Assembly (NCBI RefSeq): GCF_014651515.1
Contig: NZ_BMXA01000005.1
Coordinates: 124,001 to 188,000, forward strand
Source: Arenicella chitinivorans
GTDB taxonomy: Bacteria > Pseudomonadota > Gammaproteobacteria > Arenicellales > Arenicellaceae
DNA: 64,000 nt
Direction: 5' to 3'
Below, piece after piece: positions 44,052 through 55,598 of the stretch. The notes beneath the pieces are model-generated. The model worked only from the letters and a program-made list of their open reading frames with translations, was not told the origin of the DNA and did no database searches. Within the stretch, counting starts at the first letter, position 1; each line of letters starts with the position of its first letter. The position numbers and the translations under genes are program-made.

Positions 44052-45227
44052 TTACTCTGAAAACAGTTTATGGGTACTCAGCTTAATAGAATCAACCAGG
44101 CTTTTCCACCAACCGCCCTCGGCCACACCCGTCGATGCAATCAATGGCACATCGGCAATTACGGTATCACCAAGCATAATACTTGCCATCCCCAGAGGTG
44201 CGCCGTCAGCGATCGGCGCTTCAAAGTACGGGCTATGGTGAAACTCAGTACGCAGATTGTCGCGCTGCCCTTGTGGCACCACCACGTCCATCGACTGCAT
44301 AGGCCGCAGTGTTACTTCGTCAACAGTCCCCCCGTAGACTCGAGCGGTGACCAACTCGTCGGACGCTTTTACCGCGCGTTGCGCGTCGTAGGCCGCAAAC
44401 CCGAAATTCAACAATGTCAACACCTGCTGTTCCCGGGTACGCTCACTTTCAGACCCGAGCACCACCGCGATCCAGCGTTCACTGCCGCGCTGCGCGCTGG
44501 CAACCAGACAAAAGCCAGCGGCCTCAGTATGCCCAGTTTTTAAACCATCGACACTGTCGTCTTTCCACAGCAAACGATTACGATTTCGCTGCGTTATATT
44601 ATTGTGTGTGTATTCTTTTTCGGCGTACCAAGAGTAGAACTCTGGATACTCCCGAATAATGGCTGCCGCCAGCTTGGCAATATCATGCGCCGACATCGCG
44701 TGTCCTTCAGCTGGCAAACCCGTGCTGTTCTCAAAATGTGAGTGCGTCAATTCAAGCTTGGCAGCGGCCTGATTCATCAGCTGCGCAAATGCGTGTTCGG
44801 TACCACCCGTGTATTCCGCCAGGGCGATTGCTGCGTCATTACCCGACTGAATGATGGTGCTCTTCAACAAATGCGCCAGCTCGATCCGGGTATTAACATC
44901 GGCGAACATCCGAGAACCTTCGGCACGCCACGCCTTTTCACTGATCGGCACCTGATCGGACAGCGATACATCGCCATCACGAAGACGCTCAAACACCACA
45001 TAATTCATCATCAACTTGGTGATACTGGCTGGCGGCAAAGGCAAGTCGGGGTTGTGACCCGTGACCACCGCCCCGCTGTTCATCTCCATTAACACCCAGG
45101 CGGTCGCCTCGATCTCTGGTGCCGGTAAGGAGCCCGCAACCACCTCTGTCTGCTGCGCATGGACTGGCAATACAGCCATCATGCGTAGACCCACTACAAC
45201 GACAATAAAACAACGCTTAATAAACAC
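44052..45227 (-). CDS. dacA: D-alanyl-D-alanine carboxypeptidase (PBP5/6 family)
   Basis: 391 residues. Signal peptide ends near VHAQ (residue 25). Penicillin-binding motifs: SxxK in PASITKLM (Ser near 67), SGN in IQSGNDAAIA, KTG in GLKTGHTEAAG. A C-terminal beta domain and a terminal amphipathic helix (WWKSLVDSIKLSTHKLFSE) serve as a membrane anchor. It trims the terminal D-Ala of peptidoglycan stem peptides. Order mltB-dacA-ybeD-lipB is typical. Confidence 0.94.
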   Translation of the reverse strand: MFIKRCFIVVVVGLRMMAVLPVHAQQTEVVAGSLPAPEIEATAWVLMEMNSGAVVTGHNPDLPLPPASITKLMMNYVVFERLRDGDVSLSDQVPISEKAWRAEGSRMFADVNTRIELAHLLKSTIIQSGNDAAIALAEYTGGTEHAFAQLMNQAAAKLELTHSHFENSTGLPAEGHAMSAHDIAKLAAAIIREYPEFYSWYAEKEYTHNNITQRNRNRLLWKDDSVDGLKTGHTEAAGFCLVASAQRGSERWIAVVLGSESERTREQQVLTLLNFGFAAYDAQRAVKASDELVTARVYGGTVDEVTLRPMQSMDVVVPQGQRDNLRTEFHHSPYFEAPIADGAPLGMASIMLGDTVIADVPLIASTGVAEGGWWKSLVDSIKLSTHKLFSE

Positions 45228-45253
45228 AACTAGACCCTGACAAAGATAAAACG

Positions 45254-46543
45254 TTAATTCGTATAGGCGCGCGCAATCGCGACACTCAAATCGTGCACAG
45301 CCATCGCGTATAACACGCTGTGATTGTACTCGGTAATGGCATAAAAATTTGGGTGCGTATAGAAATAACGCGGCATCGGTACATACGCTGACTGTGATTC
45401 ACCAATCTGCGCTGAGTGCGATTCCGCTGCTGGCTGACTCACGACCCATTTACTGGACTCGGTTATAGGTTTAGAGACCCGCTGACTTCGCGGTGTGTTG
45501 CGTACCACCGACGCCGGCAGTTTTAAACGCTGACCACGGTAAATAGTCCCGCGCTTATTTAGTTTATTCAGCGAAAACAACTGTTTACAAGGAACTGAAA
45601 ACCGCTCTGCGATCTGACACGCGGTATCACCGGCACGCACAATATAGTAGTCCCGTTGATCGTCATCCGGCACTATTTCGCTGGCATCTAACATAAGCAC
45701 ATTAAGCCGCTCGTTCGCGGCTACGCTGGCCCCAATTTCGGCACCCAATTTGCGTAGATCTGCGGCGATATAAGGCGTTTTTCGATTTCGATTAGCTAAT
45801 TCTGCAACTGGTTCCGCGACCTTCTGGTGCGCAGTGGAGGTAATCGCACCACCCGGTTGCCATCCGTTGCGTTTTAAGTAATTTGCCACACTCCCGATTG
45901 CATCCACTGGCTGTGACATCAAGTCAGTCACACCATCACCAGAAAAGTCGACTGCGTAGTGACGGTAACTACTGGAAATAAATTGTGGATAACCAACTGC
46001 GCCCGCATAGGACCCCACTATGGCATGCGGGTCTAGATTATTTTCTTTGGCGAGAAGCAGAAACTCCTTTAACTCTTTGGTGAAAAATTTGCTGCGCCGC
46101 GGATAGCCGACCGAGAGAGTAGTAAGGCTGTCCAGCACTTTGTGCTTACCGACAATGCGTCCAAACTTGGTCTCAACCCCAATGATAGCGACTATCACGC
46201 TCGCCGGTACGCCATATTCTTTTTCTGCGCGAGCCAGTGTCTCAGCATGCTCCTGCCAAAACTCAACACCCTGTTGGATACGCTCTTGCCCAAGAAATAT
46301 TTTGCGATATTTACCCCAGGTCAATCGATACTCAGCGGGGTTCATCATCGCGTCCAGTACCGATTGCTGTATTTCGACGTCCTTAAAAATCGCGTCCAGC
46401 TCTGCTCTGGAATAGTAATTCTGCGCGACCAGTTCCTCTGCCACAGCACGCAATTGCGCATGGTCATCTAAGCTGATTGCGGCAACCTGAGACCACCAAC
46501 CGTGTGCGATTACTGCCAAAGCGATGACAACAATTTTTTTCAT
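45254..46543 (-). CDS. mltB: Lytic murein transglycosylase B with an embedded LysM domain
   Basis: 429 residues. Signal peptide about 1-22, ending in AAIS without a lipobox Cys, so it is soluble rather than lipid-anchored. The SLT-type catalytic domain runs from about 28 to 290, with catalytic Glu124 in GVETKFG and the family motifs GSYAGAVGYPQFISSSY and NYLKRNGWQPGG. A LysM domain (about 299-343; YYIVRAGDTACQIAERF... GQRLKLP) and a Ser-rich linker follow. The normal MltB C-terminal motif (NFYAITEYNHSVLYAMAV, 399-416) comes only after these, so LysM is inserted inside the MltB fold. It cleaves peptidoglycan glycan strands to anhydro-muropeptides. Confidence 0.9.
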   Translation of the reverse strand: MKKIVVIALAVIAHGWWSQVAAISLDDHAQLRAVAEELVAQNYYSRAELDAIFKDVEIQQSVLDAMMNPAEYRLTWGKYRKIFLGQERIQQGVEFWQEHAETLARAEKEYGVPASVIVAIIGVETKFGRIVGKHKVLDSLTTLSVGYPRRSKFFTKELKEFLLLAKENNLDPHAIVGSYAGAVGYPQFISSSYRHYAVDFSGDGVTDLMSQPVDAIGSVANYLKRNGWQPGGAITSTAHQKVAEPVAELANRNRKTPYIAADLRKLGAEIGASVAANERLNVLMLDASEIVPDDDQRDYYIVRAGDTACQIAERFSVPCKQLFSLNKLNKRGTIYRGQRLKLPASVVRNTPRSQRVSKPITESSKWVVSQPAAESHSAQIGESQSAYVPMPRYFYTHPNFYAITEYNHSVLYAMAVHDLSVAIARAYTN

Positions 46544-46548
46544 ATTAC

Positions 46549-47622
46549 CTACCGAGATACCAAGCTACGTGTATTGTGAATGCCCATTAAAATGCCAAAC
46601 CCAGCCATCAACGTTACCATGGAGGTGCCGCCATAACTGATTAAAGGTAACGGTACACCAACCACGGGCAATAAGCCGGAAACCATACCAATGTTAACGA
46701 AAACATAGAAAAAGAAGGTCATTGACAAACTGCCCGCCAATAGACGCGAAAACGTGTCTTTAGTGTAATACGCAATATACAAACCGCGTGCCGTTAGCCC
46801 GACGTATAAAGTCAATAGCATCAGCACACCGATAAAACCCAGCTCTTCAGAAAATACAGAAAAAATAAAATCCGTGTGGCGTTCTGGAATAAAGTCTAAT
46901 TGCGACTGACTGCCTTCCATCCAACCTTTACCCTGTGCGCCGCCGCTGCCGATAGCGATCATAGACTGAATCGTATGATACCCATCACCGAGCGGGTCGG
47001 ACCAAGGATCAAATAAAGTCTGGATACGCCGCTGTTGATACGGATGCAAAAACTGGTATAGCACGGGTGCCGCCACCGCACCAGCTGCGATCAAAATACC
47101 TATGTACTTCCATGCGAAGCCGGCCAAAAATAGAATCAAGGTGCCGGACATCAAGATTAGTAAGGTGGTTCCCAAGTCTGGCTGTTTCAAGATTAAGAAA
47201 GCGGGAACAAACAGGACCAGCGCGGCATAAACTAGATTTTTTGGTGACGGTGGTAAGGTCTTGCGCGTCACCACCCAGGCCACCATCATTGGCACGGCCA
47301 ATTTCATCGCCTCTGACGGCTGAAAGCGCACCACGCCCAAATCCAGCCAGCGCTGCGCGCCTTTTCCAACATCGCCGACCACCAATACCAGCACCAACAT
47401 TAGCAACCCGACGGCATACAGATACGGCGACCAGCGAAACAGTGTATCGGTGCGGATTTGTGCAATCACCATCATACCGATCATGGCCACCACCATGCGA
47501 ATTGCCTGGTTCATCACAATGCGTGGATTTTCACCGCCTGCGCTCCATAGAATCAGTAGACTGCCGCCACACAGCATCAACAAGCCGAACAACAAAGGTA
47601 AATCGACCTTAACCCGAAACAT
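46549..47622 (-). CDS. rodA: Peptidoglycan glycosyltransferase RodA
   Basis: 357 residues from the ATG at 47622, chosen for the GGAGGG ribosome-binding site about 8 nt upstream and because RodA proteins begin with the first membrane span; it overlaps the mrdA end by 14 bp. Ten hydrophobic spans of the SEDS family; WLDLGVVRFQPSEAMKLA, HTDFIFSVFSEELGFIG and PLPLISYGGTSMV are signatures, including the catalytic Asp of the WxDxG region. It polymerises glycan for sidewall growth with PBP2. Confidence 0.95.
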   Translation of the reverse strand: MFRVKVDLPLLFGLLMLCGGSLLILWSAGGENPRIVMNQAIRMVVAMIGMMVIAQIRTDTLFRWSPYLYAVGLLMLVLVLVVGDVGKGAQRWLDLGVVRFQPSEAMKLAVPMMVAWVVTRKTLPPSPKNLVYAALVLFVPAFLILKQPDLGTTLLILMSGTLILFLAGFAWKYIGILIAAGAVAAPVLYQFLHPYQQRRIQTLFDPWSDPLGDGYHTIQSMIAIGSGGAQGKGWMEGSQSQLDFIPERHTDFIFSVFSEELGFIGVLMLLTLYVGLTARGLYIAYYTKDTFSRLLAGSLSMTFFFYVFVNIGMVSGLLPVVGVPLPLISYGGTSMVTLMAGFGILMGIHNTRSLVSR

Positions 47623-49549
47623 CAGACTGACCCTCCGATACGGCGTCTGGAGACGCCTCGTCAATTTCTTGGGGTTCGGGTTTAGGTGCGTTTGCATCAA
47701 TACCCAGTAAATAATAATCCATTACTTTGCGGGCGACCGGTGCCGCCACGCCGCTGCCACTGCCACCGTTTTCAACGATCACGGCAATCGCAATCTTCGG
47801 GTCATCAACTGGGGCGAAGGCCACAAACAAAGCATGGTCTTTTTCGAACTCGCTGAGCTTGCTTTCATCGTAACGCGCGCCCTGCGGAATACCGACGACT
47901 TGTGCGGTCCCAGTTTTACCCGCCATTGTGTAGGGCGCGCCCTCACCAGCACGCCGAGCGGTGCCACGAGGATGATGTACCACCGCCTCCATCGCATCAA
48001 TAATGCGCTCGAAATGCGTACTCTTGGCGTCGACCTGACTCAGTTTTGCACCACTAATTTCGCGCACTTCGCGCGGGGCCGGTCCGCCGGTGGCGTGTGC
48101 TAAATGGCCGACGATTCGGGGTTCCACACGTTGTCCTCGGTTCGCCAACGTGGCCGTCATCACACCCAGTTGCAACGGCGTAACCAACATATAACCTTGT
48201 CCGATTCCCGTGTTTAAACTGTCACCTGGATACCAAGCCACTCCGTAGCGTTCACGTTTCCATTCACGAGACGGAACCAGGCCGGTCGGCTCTGCCGGCA
48301 AATCAATACCAGTGCGGTCCCCGAGCCCAAAGGATTTCAGGAAAGGTGAAATTTTATCGATTCCAAGGGTATTCGCCAGTTGATAATAAAACACATCACA
48401 GGATTGCATGATCGACTCGGCCATTGACACCGGGCCATGCCCTTGGCGTTTCCAGCAACGGTAGCGATGACTACTGCCCTTTAAGGTGAAATAGCCGTTG
48501 CAGTAGACCTCATGACTCGGACTCCAGCCATTCTCAAGCCCCACCATAGAGACCAAGCCCTTGATGGTAGAGCCCGGTGCATACCGGCCACTGAGACCAC
48601 GATTGAGCAAGGGGCGATCAATATCGTCTCGCAACTGGTTGTAGGACTGATGATCGATCCCGTTCACAAACTTATTTGGGTCGTACACAGGGTTACTGAC
48701 AAAGGCCAGCACATCGCCACTAGCAGGTTCAATCGCGATCACAGCGCCGCGCTTGCCATCAAGATATTCACGCGCCTTAATTTGCAGCTCAGCATCAATA
48801 TTCAGATACAAATCATCACCGGATACAGGCGAATTCCGATCCAGCGTGCGGATCAAGCGACCATGCGCATTGGTTTCAACCTGCTCGACGCCGACTTCGC
48901 CGAGCAAATGAGATTCGTACTCCGCTTCAATTCCCAGCTTGCCGATGTAATCTGTCCCTTTATAGGCGCGTTCGTCAATATTATCTAAATCGCGCTGATT
49001 GATCCGACCGACATAGCCAACCACGTGCACCAGCTCTGGGCCATACGGATAATGCCGCTGTAACTTGGCTTCGACCTGCGCACCGATCAAACGATGGCGA
49101 TTGACCATAAAACGCGCCACTTCGGCTTCACTCAGATTCAGTTTCAGTACCTGTGCTTCAAACTTCGGACGCGCCCGCACCGCACTGCGGAACTTGTTGA
49201 TCTGTGCTGGCGATACTTCAATAATCTTGCTCAAATCATTTAGCAAAGCGTCCATGTCCTTGACTTTATCCGGTGCAACCTCAAGCGTGAAGACCGGAAC
49301 GTTTTCTGCTAACACACGCCCTTCTCGATCATAGATCTGACCACGCACCGGCGGCACCGGCACCAGCCGCACGCGATTATCCTTAGACAACACCTCGAAA
49401 CGATCAAAGTTATAGATCTGTAAATACCACAGGCGTGCGACCAAAATGAGCACCAGCACCGCCAGAAAAATGCCCAACGCAATCAAGCGTGCGTGAATTA
49501 AATTGGTTTCACGAAGGTAATCATTCAGCTGTATTTGTTCCTGCGCCAT
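47609..49549 (-). CDS. mrdA: Penicillin-binding protein 2
   Basis: 646 residues from the ATG at 49549 (a longer frame to 49606 would overlap mreD). One N-terminal membrane span at about 22-45, the PBP dimerisation domain (RLVPVPPVRGQIYDREGRVLAEN), and a transpeptidase domain with SxxK (APGSTIKGLV, Ser near 327), SxN (MQSCDVFYY) and KTG (MAGKTGTAQV, near 545). It crosslinks peptidoglycan in the elongasome with RodA and MreBCD. Confidence 0.95.
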   Translation of the reverse strand: MAQEQIQLNDYLRETNLIHARLIALGIFLAVLVLILVARLWYLQIYNFDRFEVLSKDNRVRLVPVPPVRGQIYDREGRVLAENVPVFTLEVAPDKVKDMDALLNDLSKIIEVSPAQINKFRSAVRARPKFEAQVLKLNLSEAEVARFMVNRHRLIGAQVEAKLQRHYPYGPELVHVVGYVGRINQRDLDNIDERAYKGTDYIGKLGIEAEYESHLLGEVGVEQVETNAHGRLIRTLDRNSPVSGDDLYLNIDAELQIKAREYLDGKRGAVIAIEPASGDVLAFVSNPVYDPNKFVNGIDHQSYNQLRDDIDRPLLNRGLSGRYAPGSTIKGLVSMVGLENGWSPSHEVYCNGYFTLKGSSHRYRCWKRQGHGPVSMAESIMQSCDVFYYQLANTLGIDKISPFLKSFGLGDRTGIDLPAEPTGLVPSREWKRERYGVAWYPGDSLNTGIGQGYMLVTPLQLGVMTATLANRGQRVEPRIVGHLAHATGGPAPREVREISGAKLSQVDAKSTHFERIIDAMEAVVHHPRGTARRAGEGAPYTMAGKTGTAQVVGIPQGARYDESKLSEFEKDHALFVAFAPVDDPKIAIAVIVENGGSGSGVAAPVARKVMDYYLLGIDANAPKPEPQEIDEASPDAVSEGQSDVSG

Positions 49550-49556
49550 CGCCGAT

Positions 49557-50057
49557 CTAACGAATACGCGCCTTGCGTCGCATTTCGTCCAACAGAATGA
49601 ACACAAATGGCCAAACCAGCATGCCGCCTAACAGCGAATACCAATATTCCTTGGTGATAGCAAAGTCGTCCACGATTCCGTACAACCATCCAGTCAGCAA
49701 TTTAAAAATGCCAACAAACAAGCCCACGAATAGCATCTGCTGCCACATCGACAACATTTTCAACTGCTGACTCAACGCGCTGACCAAAAAGATGAGCACG
49801 GCCAACCCGAGTCCCAAGACCCCAAAGGTGCGAACAAACAAGACCTCCAGCAAGGTGCCGATCAGAAAACCCGTGAAAGGACCGATGCGGCCAGGCACCA
49901 TCAAAGCCCAATACACTAAAATTAAGGCAATCCAGTCTGGCCAAAAGTGAAACAACCAACTCGGCAACTGCACGATGGTCAACACAAATGCGATAAACGT
50001 CGACAGCGCCACAGCGATGTGAACACCGATATTGGAACTTCGGTCATGCGGCGACAT
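49557..50057 (-). CDS. mreD: Rod-shape determining membrane protein MreD
   Basis: 166 residues with about five hydrophobic spans and little soluble sequence, as expected for MreD; RIGPFTGFLIGTLLEVLFVRTFGVLGLG is the recognisable region. It lies 3 bp after mreC and 7 bp before mrdA. Confidence 0.93.
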   Translation of the reverse strand: MSPHDRSSNIGVHIAVALSTFIAFVLTIVQLPSWLFHFWPDWIALILVYWALMVPGRIGPFTGFLIGTLLEVLFVRTFGVLGLGLAVLIFLVSALSQQLKMLSMWQQMLFVGLFVGIFKLLTGWLYGIVDDFAITKEYWYSLLGGMLVWPFVFILLDEMRRKARIR

Positions 50058-50060
50058 CGT

Positions 50061-50921
50061 TTATTCGACCTCCTGAACGGGCAACCCAAATTCGCTGTGT
50101 TTCACTGGTTCTCGTGACAACAGCAGCACATGATTGGAACGATCCAACTTAGCAATTGGCGTGGCAATCACGCGGATAAACTTTTCATCCTGAATCACTT
50201 CGACATCGCTAACTTCCGCCACGGGATACCCGTTCGGGAATCGTCCTCCAAGGCCAGAACTAATCAAACGATCACCGATTTTTATATCGGAGTTCTGATT
50301 CAAAAATGGCACACGCAGCCGATCTAGGCTGCCGGTCCCGTACACAACAGTGCGTAAACCATTGCGCTCGACTTGTACCGGCAAGGCGTGCCCAGGGTCT
50401 GTAATCAATACCACCACACTGCTCAAGGGCATTACTTCGGTGACTTGGCCGATCACGCCACGATCATCGATCACCGCCTGACCTTCATAGGCCTCGTGAC
50501 GCAATCCACGACCAATAGAAATACGATGATTATCTCGATCCAAGCGCACATCAACCAACTCGGCCAATGTCACCTGTTCGCGTAAGCGCTCAGAGGCTCC
50601 AAGCAAGGCCCGCAAATCGCTGTTCTCTTCTTCTAGTGCGCGCAACAGCAAGGTTTCGGACTTGAGTTTGAAGTATTCATTACGCAGATTGTCATACGCG
50701 ATCTGCACATCTGGTTCGGCTGTGAGCGCTGACGTGAAATACCCGCTTACCGATGACGGCAGCGATGCTAGGTATTGAATCGGGCTCAGCACCACAGACA
50801 CCACATTGCGTGGTGCATTCAGCCAAGTGGTTCGAGAATCGACCACCATCATTGCAACCGACATTACAAAAACCAGCCCAAGTTGCGGCCAACCAGATGA
50901 TTTTCTAAATGGGTCTGCCAC
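50061..50921 (-). CDS. mreC: Rod-shape determining protein MreC
   Basis: 286 residues: N-terminal span (LGLVFVMSVAMMVVDS), a periplasmic coiled coil (about 70-110; NLRNEYFKLKSETLLLRALEEENSDLRALL), and the paired beta-barrel domain (VRLDRDNHRISIGRGLRHEAYEGQAVIDDRGVIGQV; GDRLISSGLGGRFPNGYPVA). It links cytoplasmic MreB to periplasmic PBP2. Confidence 0.95.
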   Translation of the reverse strand: MADPFRKSSGWPQLGLVFVMSVAMMVVDSRTTWLNAPRNVVSVVLSPIQYLASLPSSVSGYFTSALTAEPDVQIAYDNLRNEYFKLKSETLLLRALEEENSDLRALLGASERLREQVTLAELVDVRLDRDNHRISIGRGLRHEAYEGQAVIDDRGVIGQVTEVMPLSSVVVLITDPGHALPVQVERNGLRTVVYGTGSLDRLRVPFLNQNSDIKIGDRLISSGLGGRFPNGYPVAEVSDVEVIQDEKFIRVIATPIAKLDRSNHVLLLSREPVKHSEFGLPVQEVE

Positions 50922-51010
50922 CGTCGTTTTGAAATGCGTCTTTACGTGTTATTCGTTATGCTGGCACTAGCGGAGTGACCAACTCGCTCGGTTAGTCACC
51001 GCATGTTATT

Positions 51011-52093
<1,083 letters not shown>

Positions 52094-52306
52094 TCATGGG
52101 GGGTTAATCGGATTATTGTACAGTCTAACGAGCGCTTGTGCTATTCAACAACAGGTCTATCTGTGGTAATTTCGTGGTTTATCAGGAGATTTCTTCCAGA
52201 GCGTGAATTCCTGCTCCGGAATCGCTTGTTCCGAACCATCAGACACCCTGCAAGCATTCAATTAAATACTTATTAACGCTGGCGAGATCGCCACGGCAAC
52301 AAACCA

Positions 52307-52594
52307 ATGACTCTAGACAAATCAACCGTGCAGACGATTGCGCGTCTCGCGCGCCTCAATGTGGACGACACCGAGATCGACACGTATCAATCCGAGCTTT
52401 CCAATATTCTGGATTTAGTCGAACAAATGGATACCGTAAATACCGATGGCATAGAACCAATGACGCACCCATTCGATGCCACGCTTCGATTGCGTGACGA
52501 TATCGTGACCGAACAAAACCAGCGCGACAAATACCAGGCCGTGGCACCGAGTACCGAGAACGGATTGTATTTAGTTCCCAAGGTAATCGACTAG
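52307..52594 (+). CDS. gatC: Asp-tRNA(Asn)/Glu-tRNA(Gln) amidotransferase subunit C
   Basis: 95 residues, standard GatC length: [34 protein letters not shown] then the extended stretch that wraps GatA ([21 protein letters not shown]) and the C-terminal LVPKVID. It stabilises the GatCAB complex that amidates mischarged Glu-tRNA(Gln) and/or Asp-tRNA(Asn). Confidence 0.96.
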   Translation: MTLDKSTVQTIARLARLNVDDTEIDTYQSELSNILDLVEQMDTVNTDGIEPMTHPFDATLRLRDDIVTEQNQRDKYQAVAPSTENGLYLVPKVID

Positions 52595-52683
52595 AGTGTT
52601 GCCGTTTAGTAACTAAAGCCGCCCGACCATCTCAACCTGCGTACTGCCTGCCAGTTCGTGAATTTAGGATTTCAGTTTTTAGC

Positions 52684-54150
52684 ATGACCACCTTAGCCCA
52701 ACTATCCAAGCTACTTGCCAGTGGTGAGCTGTCAAGTGTCGAGCTCACCCAGACTTATCTCGATCGCATCGAGCAATCAAACCATAACGCCTTCATCAGC
52801 ACCAATACCGAGTTAGCGCTGACCGCCGCCAAAGCAGCAGACCAGCGTCGCGCCGACGGTGACACCAACCCCCTGCTGGGCATCCCCGTCGCGCAGAAAG
52901 ACATATTCTGTATTGAGGGCATGCTGACCACGTGTGGTTCTCGCATACTCGAGAACTTTGTCGCTCCGTACACCGCCACCGTGGTTGAGAAGATGCACGC
53001 ACACGGTTTGGTGACGTTGGGTAAAGCCAACATGGACGAATTCGCCATGGGCTCGTCCAATGAAAACTCGTTTTTCGGCGGTGTTGCCAACCCTTGGAGC
53101 GCTGAGGAAGAAACACTGGTCCCTGGTGGCAGCTCAGGTGGTTCCGCCGCCGCGGTGGCTGCACACTTAGCACCAGCGGCAACCGGCACCGACACAGGCG
53201 GCTCTATTCGACAGCCTGCTGCTTTTTGTAACTTGACCGGTGTCAAACCAACTTACGGGCGCTGCTCACGCTTTGGCATGATCGCATTCGCCTCTTCTCT
53301 CGATCAAGCAGGCCCAATGACGCACACGGCAGAAGATGCTGCCCTACTACTCAACACCATGGCTGGCTTTGATCATCGCGATGCGACCTCACTTGAAGTC
53401 GAAGCAGAAGATTTCACACGCAGCCTCGACGACTCACTCGCAGGTATCGTCATCGGCGTACCGAAAGAGTTTTTCAGTGACGGCTTGGACAACGAAGTCG
53501 CCACGATCATCGATGCTGCGATCAAGCAGTACCAATCGCTCGGTGCCAAGATCAAAGAAGTCTCATTACCAAATTCGCACCTAGCCCTACCCAGCTATTA
53601 CGTCATTGCACCGGCCGAGGCCTCGTCTAACTTGTCACGCTTTGACGGTGTGCGGTATGGATTTCGCGCTGATGAGTACACCGACCTCGTCGACATGTAC
53701 ACCAAGACGCGTACCCAAGGCTTCGGTGATGAGGTTAAACGCCGCATCATGATTGGTACGTACGCCCTGTCCTCTGGGTACTACGACGCCTACTACGCCA
53801 AAGCGCAGAAGCTCCGCCGCTTAATCTCCAACGATTTTGTCGCCGTTTTTAAAGATTGCGATGTGCTAATGGGGCCAACCACACCGAGCCCGGCATTCGC
53901 AGCAGGTACAGGCGGTGAAGATCCCGTGGCCATGTACATGAACGATATTTACACCATCCCGGCCAACTTAGCAGGTTTGCCTGCCGCGTCTATTCCCGCT
54001 GGTTTCACGCAAGCTGGATTACCGGTTGGCTTACATTTGATTGCACCGGCATTACAAGAGGCCAAGATGCTGAACATTGCGCATCAGTATCAACTGGTTA
54101 CCGACTGGCACACACGCGTCGCGCCAACCGCGTTGGGAGGAAGCAACTAA
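52684..54150 (+). CDS. gatA: Glutamyl/aspartyl-tRNA amidotransferase subunit A
   Basis: 488 residues, amidase-signature enzyme. The catalytic triad is visible: Lys in PVAQKDIFC, cis-Ser in [14 protein letters not shown] and nucleophile Ser in [12 protein letters not shown]. It releases ammonia from glutamine for GatB. Its stop shares one base with the gatB start (TAATG), 89 bp after gatC. Confidence 0.97.
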   Translation: MTTLAQLSKLLASGELSSVELTQTYLDRIEQSNHNAFISTNTELALTAAKAADQRRADGDTNPLLGIPVAQKDIFCIEGMLTTCGSRILENFVAPYTATVVEKMHAHGLVTLGKANMDEFAMGSSNENSFFGGVANPWSAEEETLVPGGSSGGSAAAVAAHLAPAATGTDTGGSIRQPAAFCNLTGVKPTYGRCSRFGMIAFASSLDQAGPMTHTAEDAALLLNTMAGFDHRDATSLEVEAEDFTRSLDDSLAGIVIGVPKEFFSDGLDNEVATIIDAAIKQYQSLGAKIKEVSLPNSHLALPSYYVIAPAEASSNLSRFDGVRYGFRADEYTDLVDMYTKTRTQGFGDEVKRRIMIGTYALSSGYYDAYYAKAQKLRRLISNDFVAVFKDCDVLMGPTTPSPAFAAGTGGEDPVAMYMNDIYTIPANLAGLPAASIPAGFTQAGLPVGLHLIAPALQEAKMLNIAHQYQLVTDWHTRVAPTALGGSN

Positions 54151-55598
54151 TGTTTACCTGGGACAAACACTGGGAGGTCGTCATCGGCCTCGAAGTTCAC
54201 ACACAACTGCTCACCAAATCAAAAATTTTCTCCGGCAGTTCTATTGCTTATGGCGCTGAGCCGAATACACAAGCTAGCGCGGTCGATATCGCCTTGCCCG
54301 GCGTGCTACCGGTAATGAACCGGGAAGCAGCGAGACTGGCGGTGAAATTCGGGCTGGCCATTGGTGCACACATCAACCAGCGCAGTGTGTTTGCGCGTAA
54401 AAACTATTTTTACCCTGACTTGCCTAAAGGCTATCAGATCTCGCAAATGGAGCTGCCGATTGTTGGACTCGGCCAGCTCGAAATCGAGACCGAACAAGGC
54501 AGTAAAGTGATCGGCATTACCCGCGCACACTTAGAAGAAGACGCAGGCAAGTCACTACACGAAGACTTTCAGGGTCAGACCGGCATTGATTTGAATCGCG
54601 CCGGCACACCGCTGCTCGAGATTGTGTCGGAGCCTGACATGCGTTCGCCCGCCGAAGCCGTGGCGTACTTACGAAAGCTGCATAGCCTGGTACGTTACAT
54701 AGAAATCTGCGACGGCAATATGCAGGAAGGCTCGTTTCGTTGCGATGCCAATGTCAGCGTGCGCCCAGTTGGTCAGACAGAACTTGGTACGCGAACGGAA
54801 TTGAAAAACATCAACTCGTTTCGTTTCGTTGAACGGGCGATCGAATTCGAAATTGAGCGCCAAATCGATATTTTGGAAGACGGTGGTCAAGTAGTACAAG
54901 AGACCCGCCTGTATGATCCAGACAACCACGAGACCCGGTCAATGCGTTCCAAAGAAGACGCGCACGATTACCGCTACTTCCCAGACCCAGATCTGCCACC
55001 GATGGTGCTGGATGATGCTTTCTTGGAAGAGGTGCGCGCCACCCTGCCGGAACTGCCAGCGGCAAAACACGCCCGGTTCGTGGCCGACTACCAACTCAGT
55101 GATGCCGATGCCCTGTTATTAACCGCAGACCGCAGTACCGCCGATTTCTTCGAGCAGGTGGCCACGGCTACGCGTGCCGACAGTAAAACCGTGGCCAATT
55201 GGATGGCTGGCGAATTGTTTGCCAACCTTAACAAATCGGAACTCGATATCGCCGACTCACCGATCTCTGCCGCCCAGATGGCAACTTTGCTTGATCGATT
55301 GCAAGACAATACGCTGTCGGGTAAAACCGCGAAGCAAGTGTTTGCTGCCCTCTGGGCGCAGGAAGGTGATGTAGACCAGATCATTGAGTCGAATGGTCTA
55401 AAGCAGATTACTGATACTGGCGCCATTGAAGCCATCGTCGACGAGGTGATTGCGTCCTGCCCTGACCAGGTACAACAATTTAAGGACGGCAACGATAAGG
55501 TCATCGGTTTCTTGGTTGGGCAGGTTATGCAAAAGTCCAGAGGCAAAGCAAATCCACAAATGGCGAACCAAATGCTGCAAGAGAAAATGAAATCATGA
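54150..55598 (+). CDS. gatB: Glutamyl/aspartyl-tRNA amidotransferase subunit B
   Basis: 482 residues. [22 protein letters not shown] at the start, [10 protein letters not shown], the [12 protein letters not shown] segment and [17 protein letters not shown] are hallmark GatB motifs; a C-terminal YqeY-like tail domain (about 330-480) contacts tRNA. It activates the mischarged residue with ATP and transfers ammonia. Overlaps the following thioesterase gene by 4 bp. Confidence 0.97.
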   Translation: MFTWDKHWEVVIGLEVHTQLLTKSKIFSGSSIAYGAEPNTQASAVDIALPGVLPVMNREAARLAVKFGLAIGAHINQRSVFARKNYFYPDLPKGYQISQMELPIVGLGQLEIETEQGSKVIGITRAHLEEDAGKSLHEDFQGQTGIDLNRAGTPLLEIVSEPDMRSPAEAVAYLRKLHSLVRYIEICDGNMQEGSFRCDANVSVRPVGQTELGTRTELKNINSFRFVERAIEFEIERQIDILEDGGQVVQETRLYDPDNHETRSMRSKEDAHDYRYFPDPDLPPMVLDDAFLEEVRATLPELPAAKHARFVADYQLSDADALLLTADRSTADFFEQVATATRADSKTVANWMAGELFANLNKSELDIADSPISAAQMATLLDRLQDNTLSGKTAKQVFAALWAQEGDVDQIIESNGLKQITDTGAIEAIVDEVIASCPDQVQQFKDGNDKVIGFLVGQVMQKSRGKANPQMANQMLQEKMKS

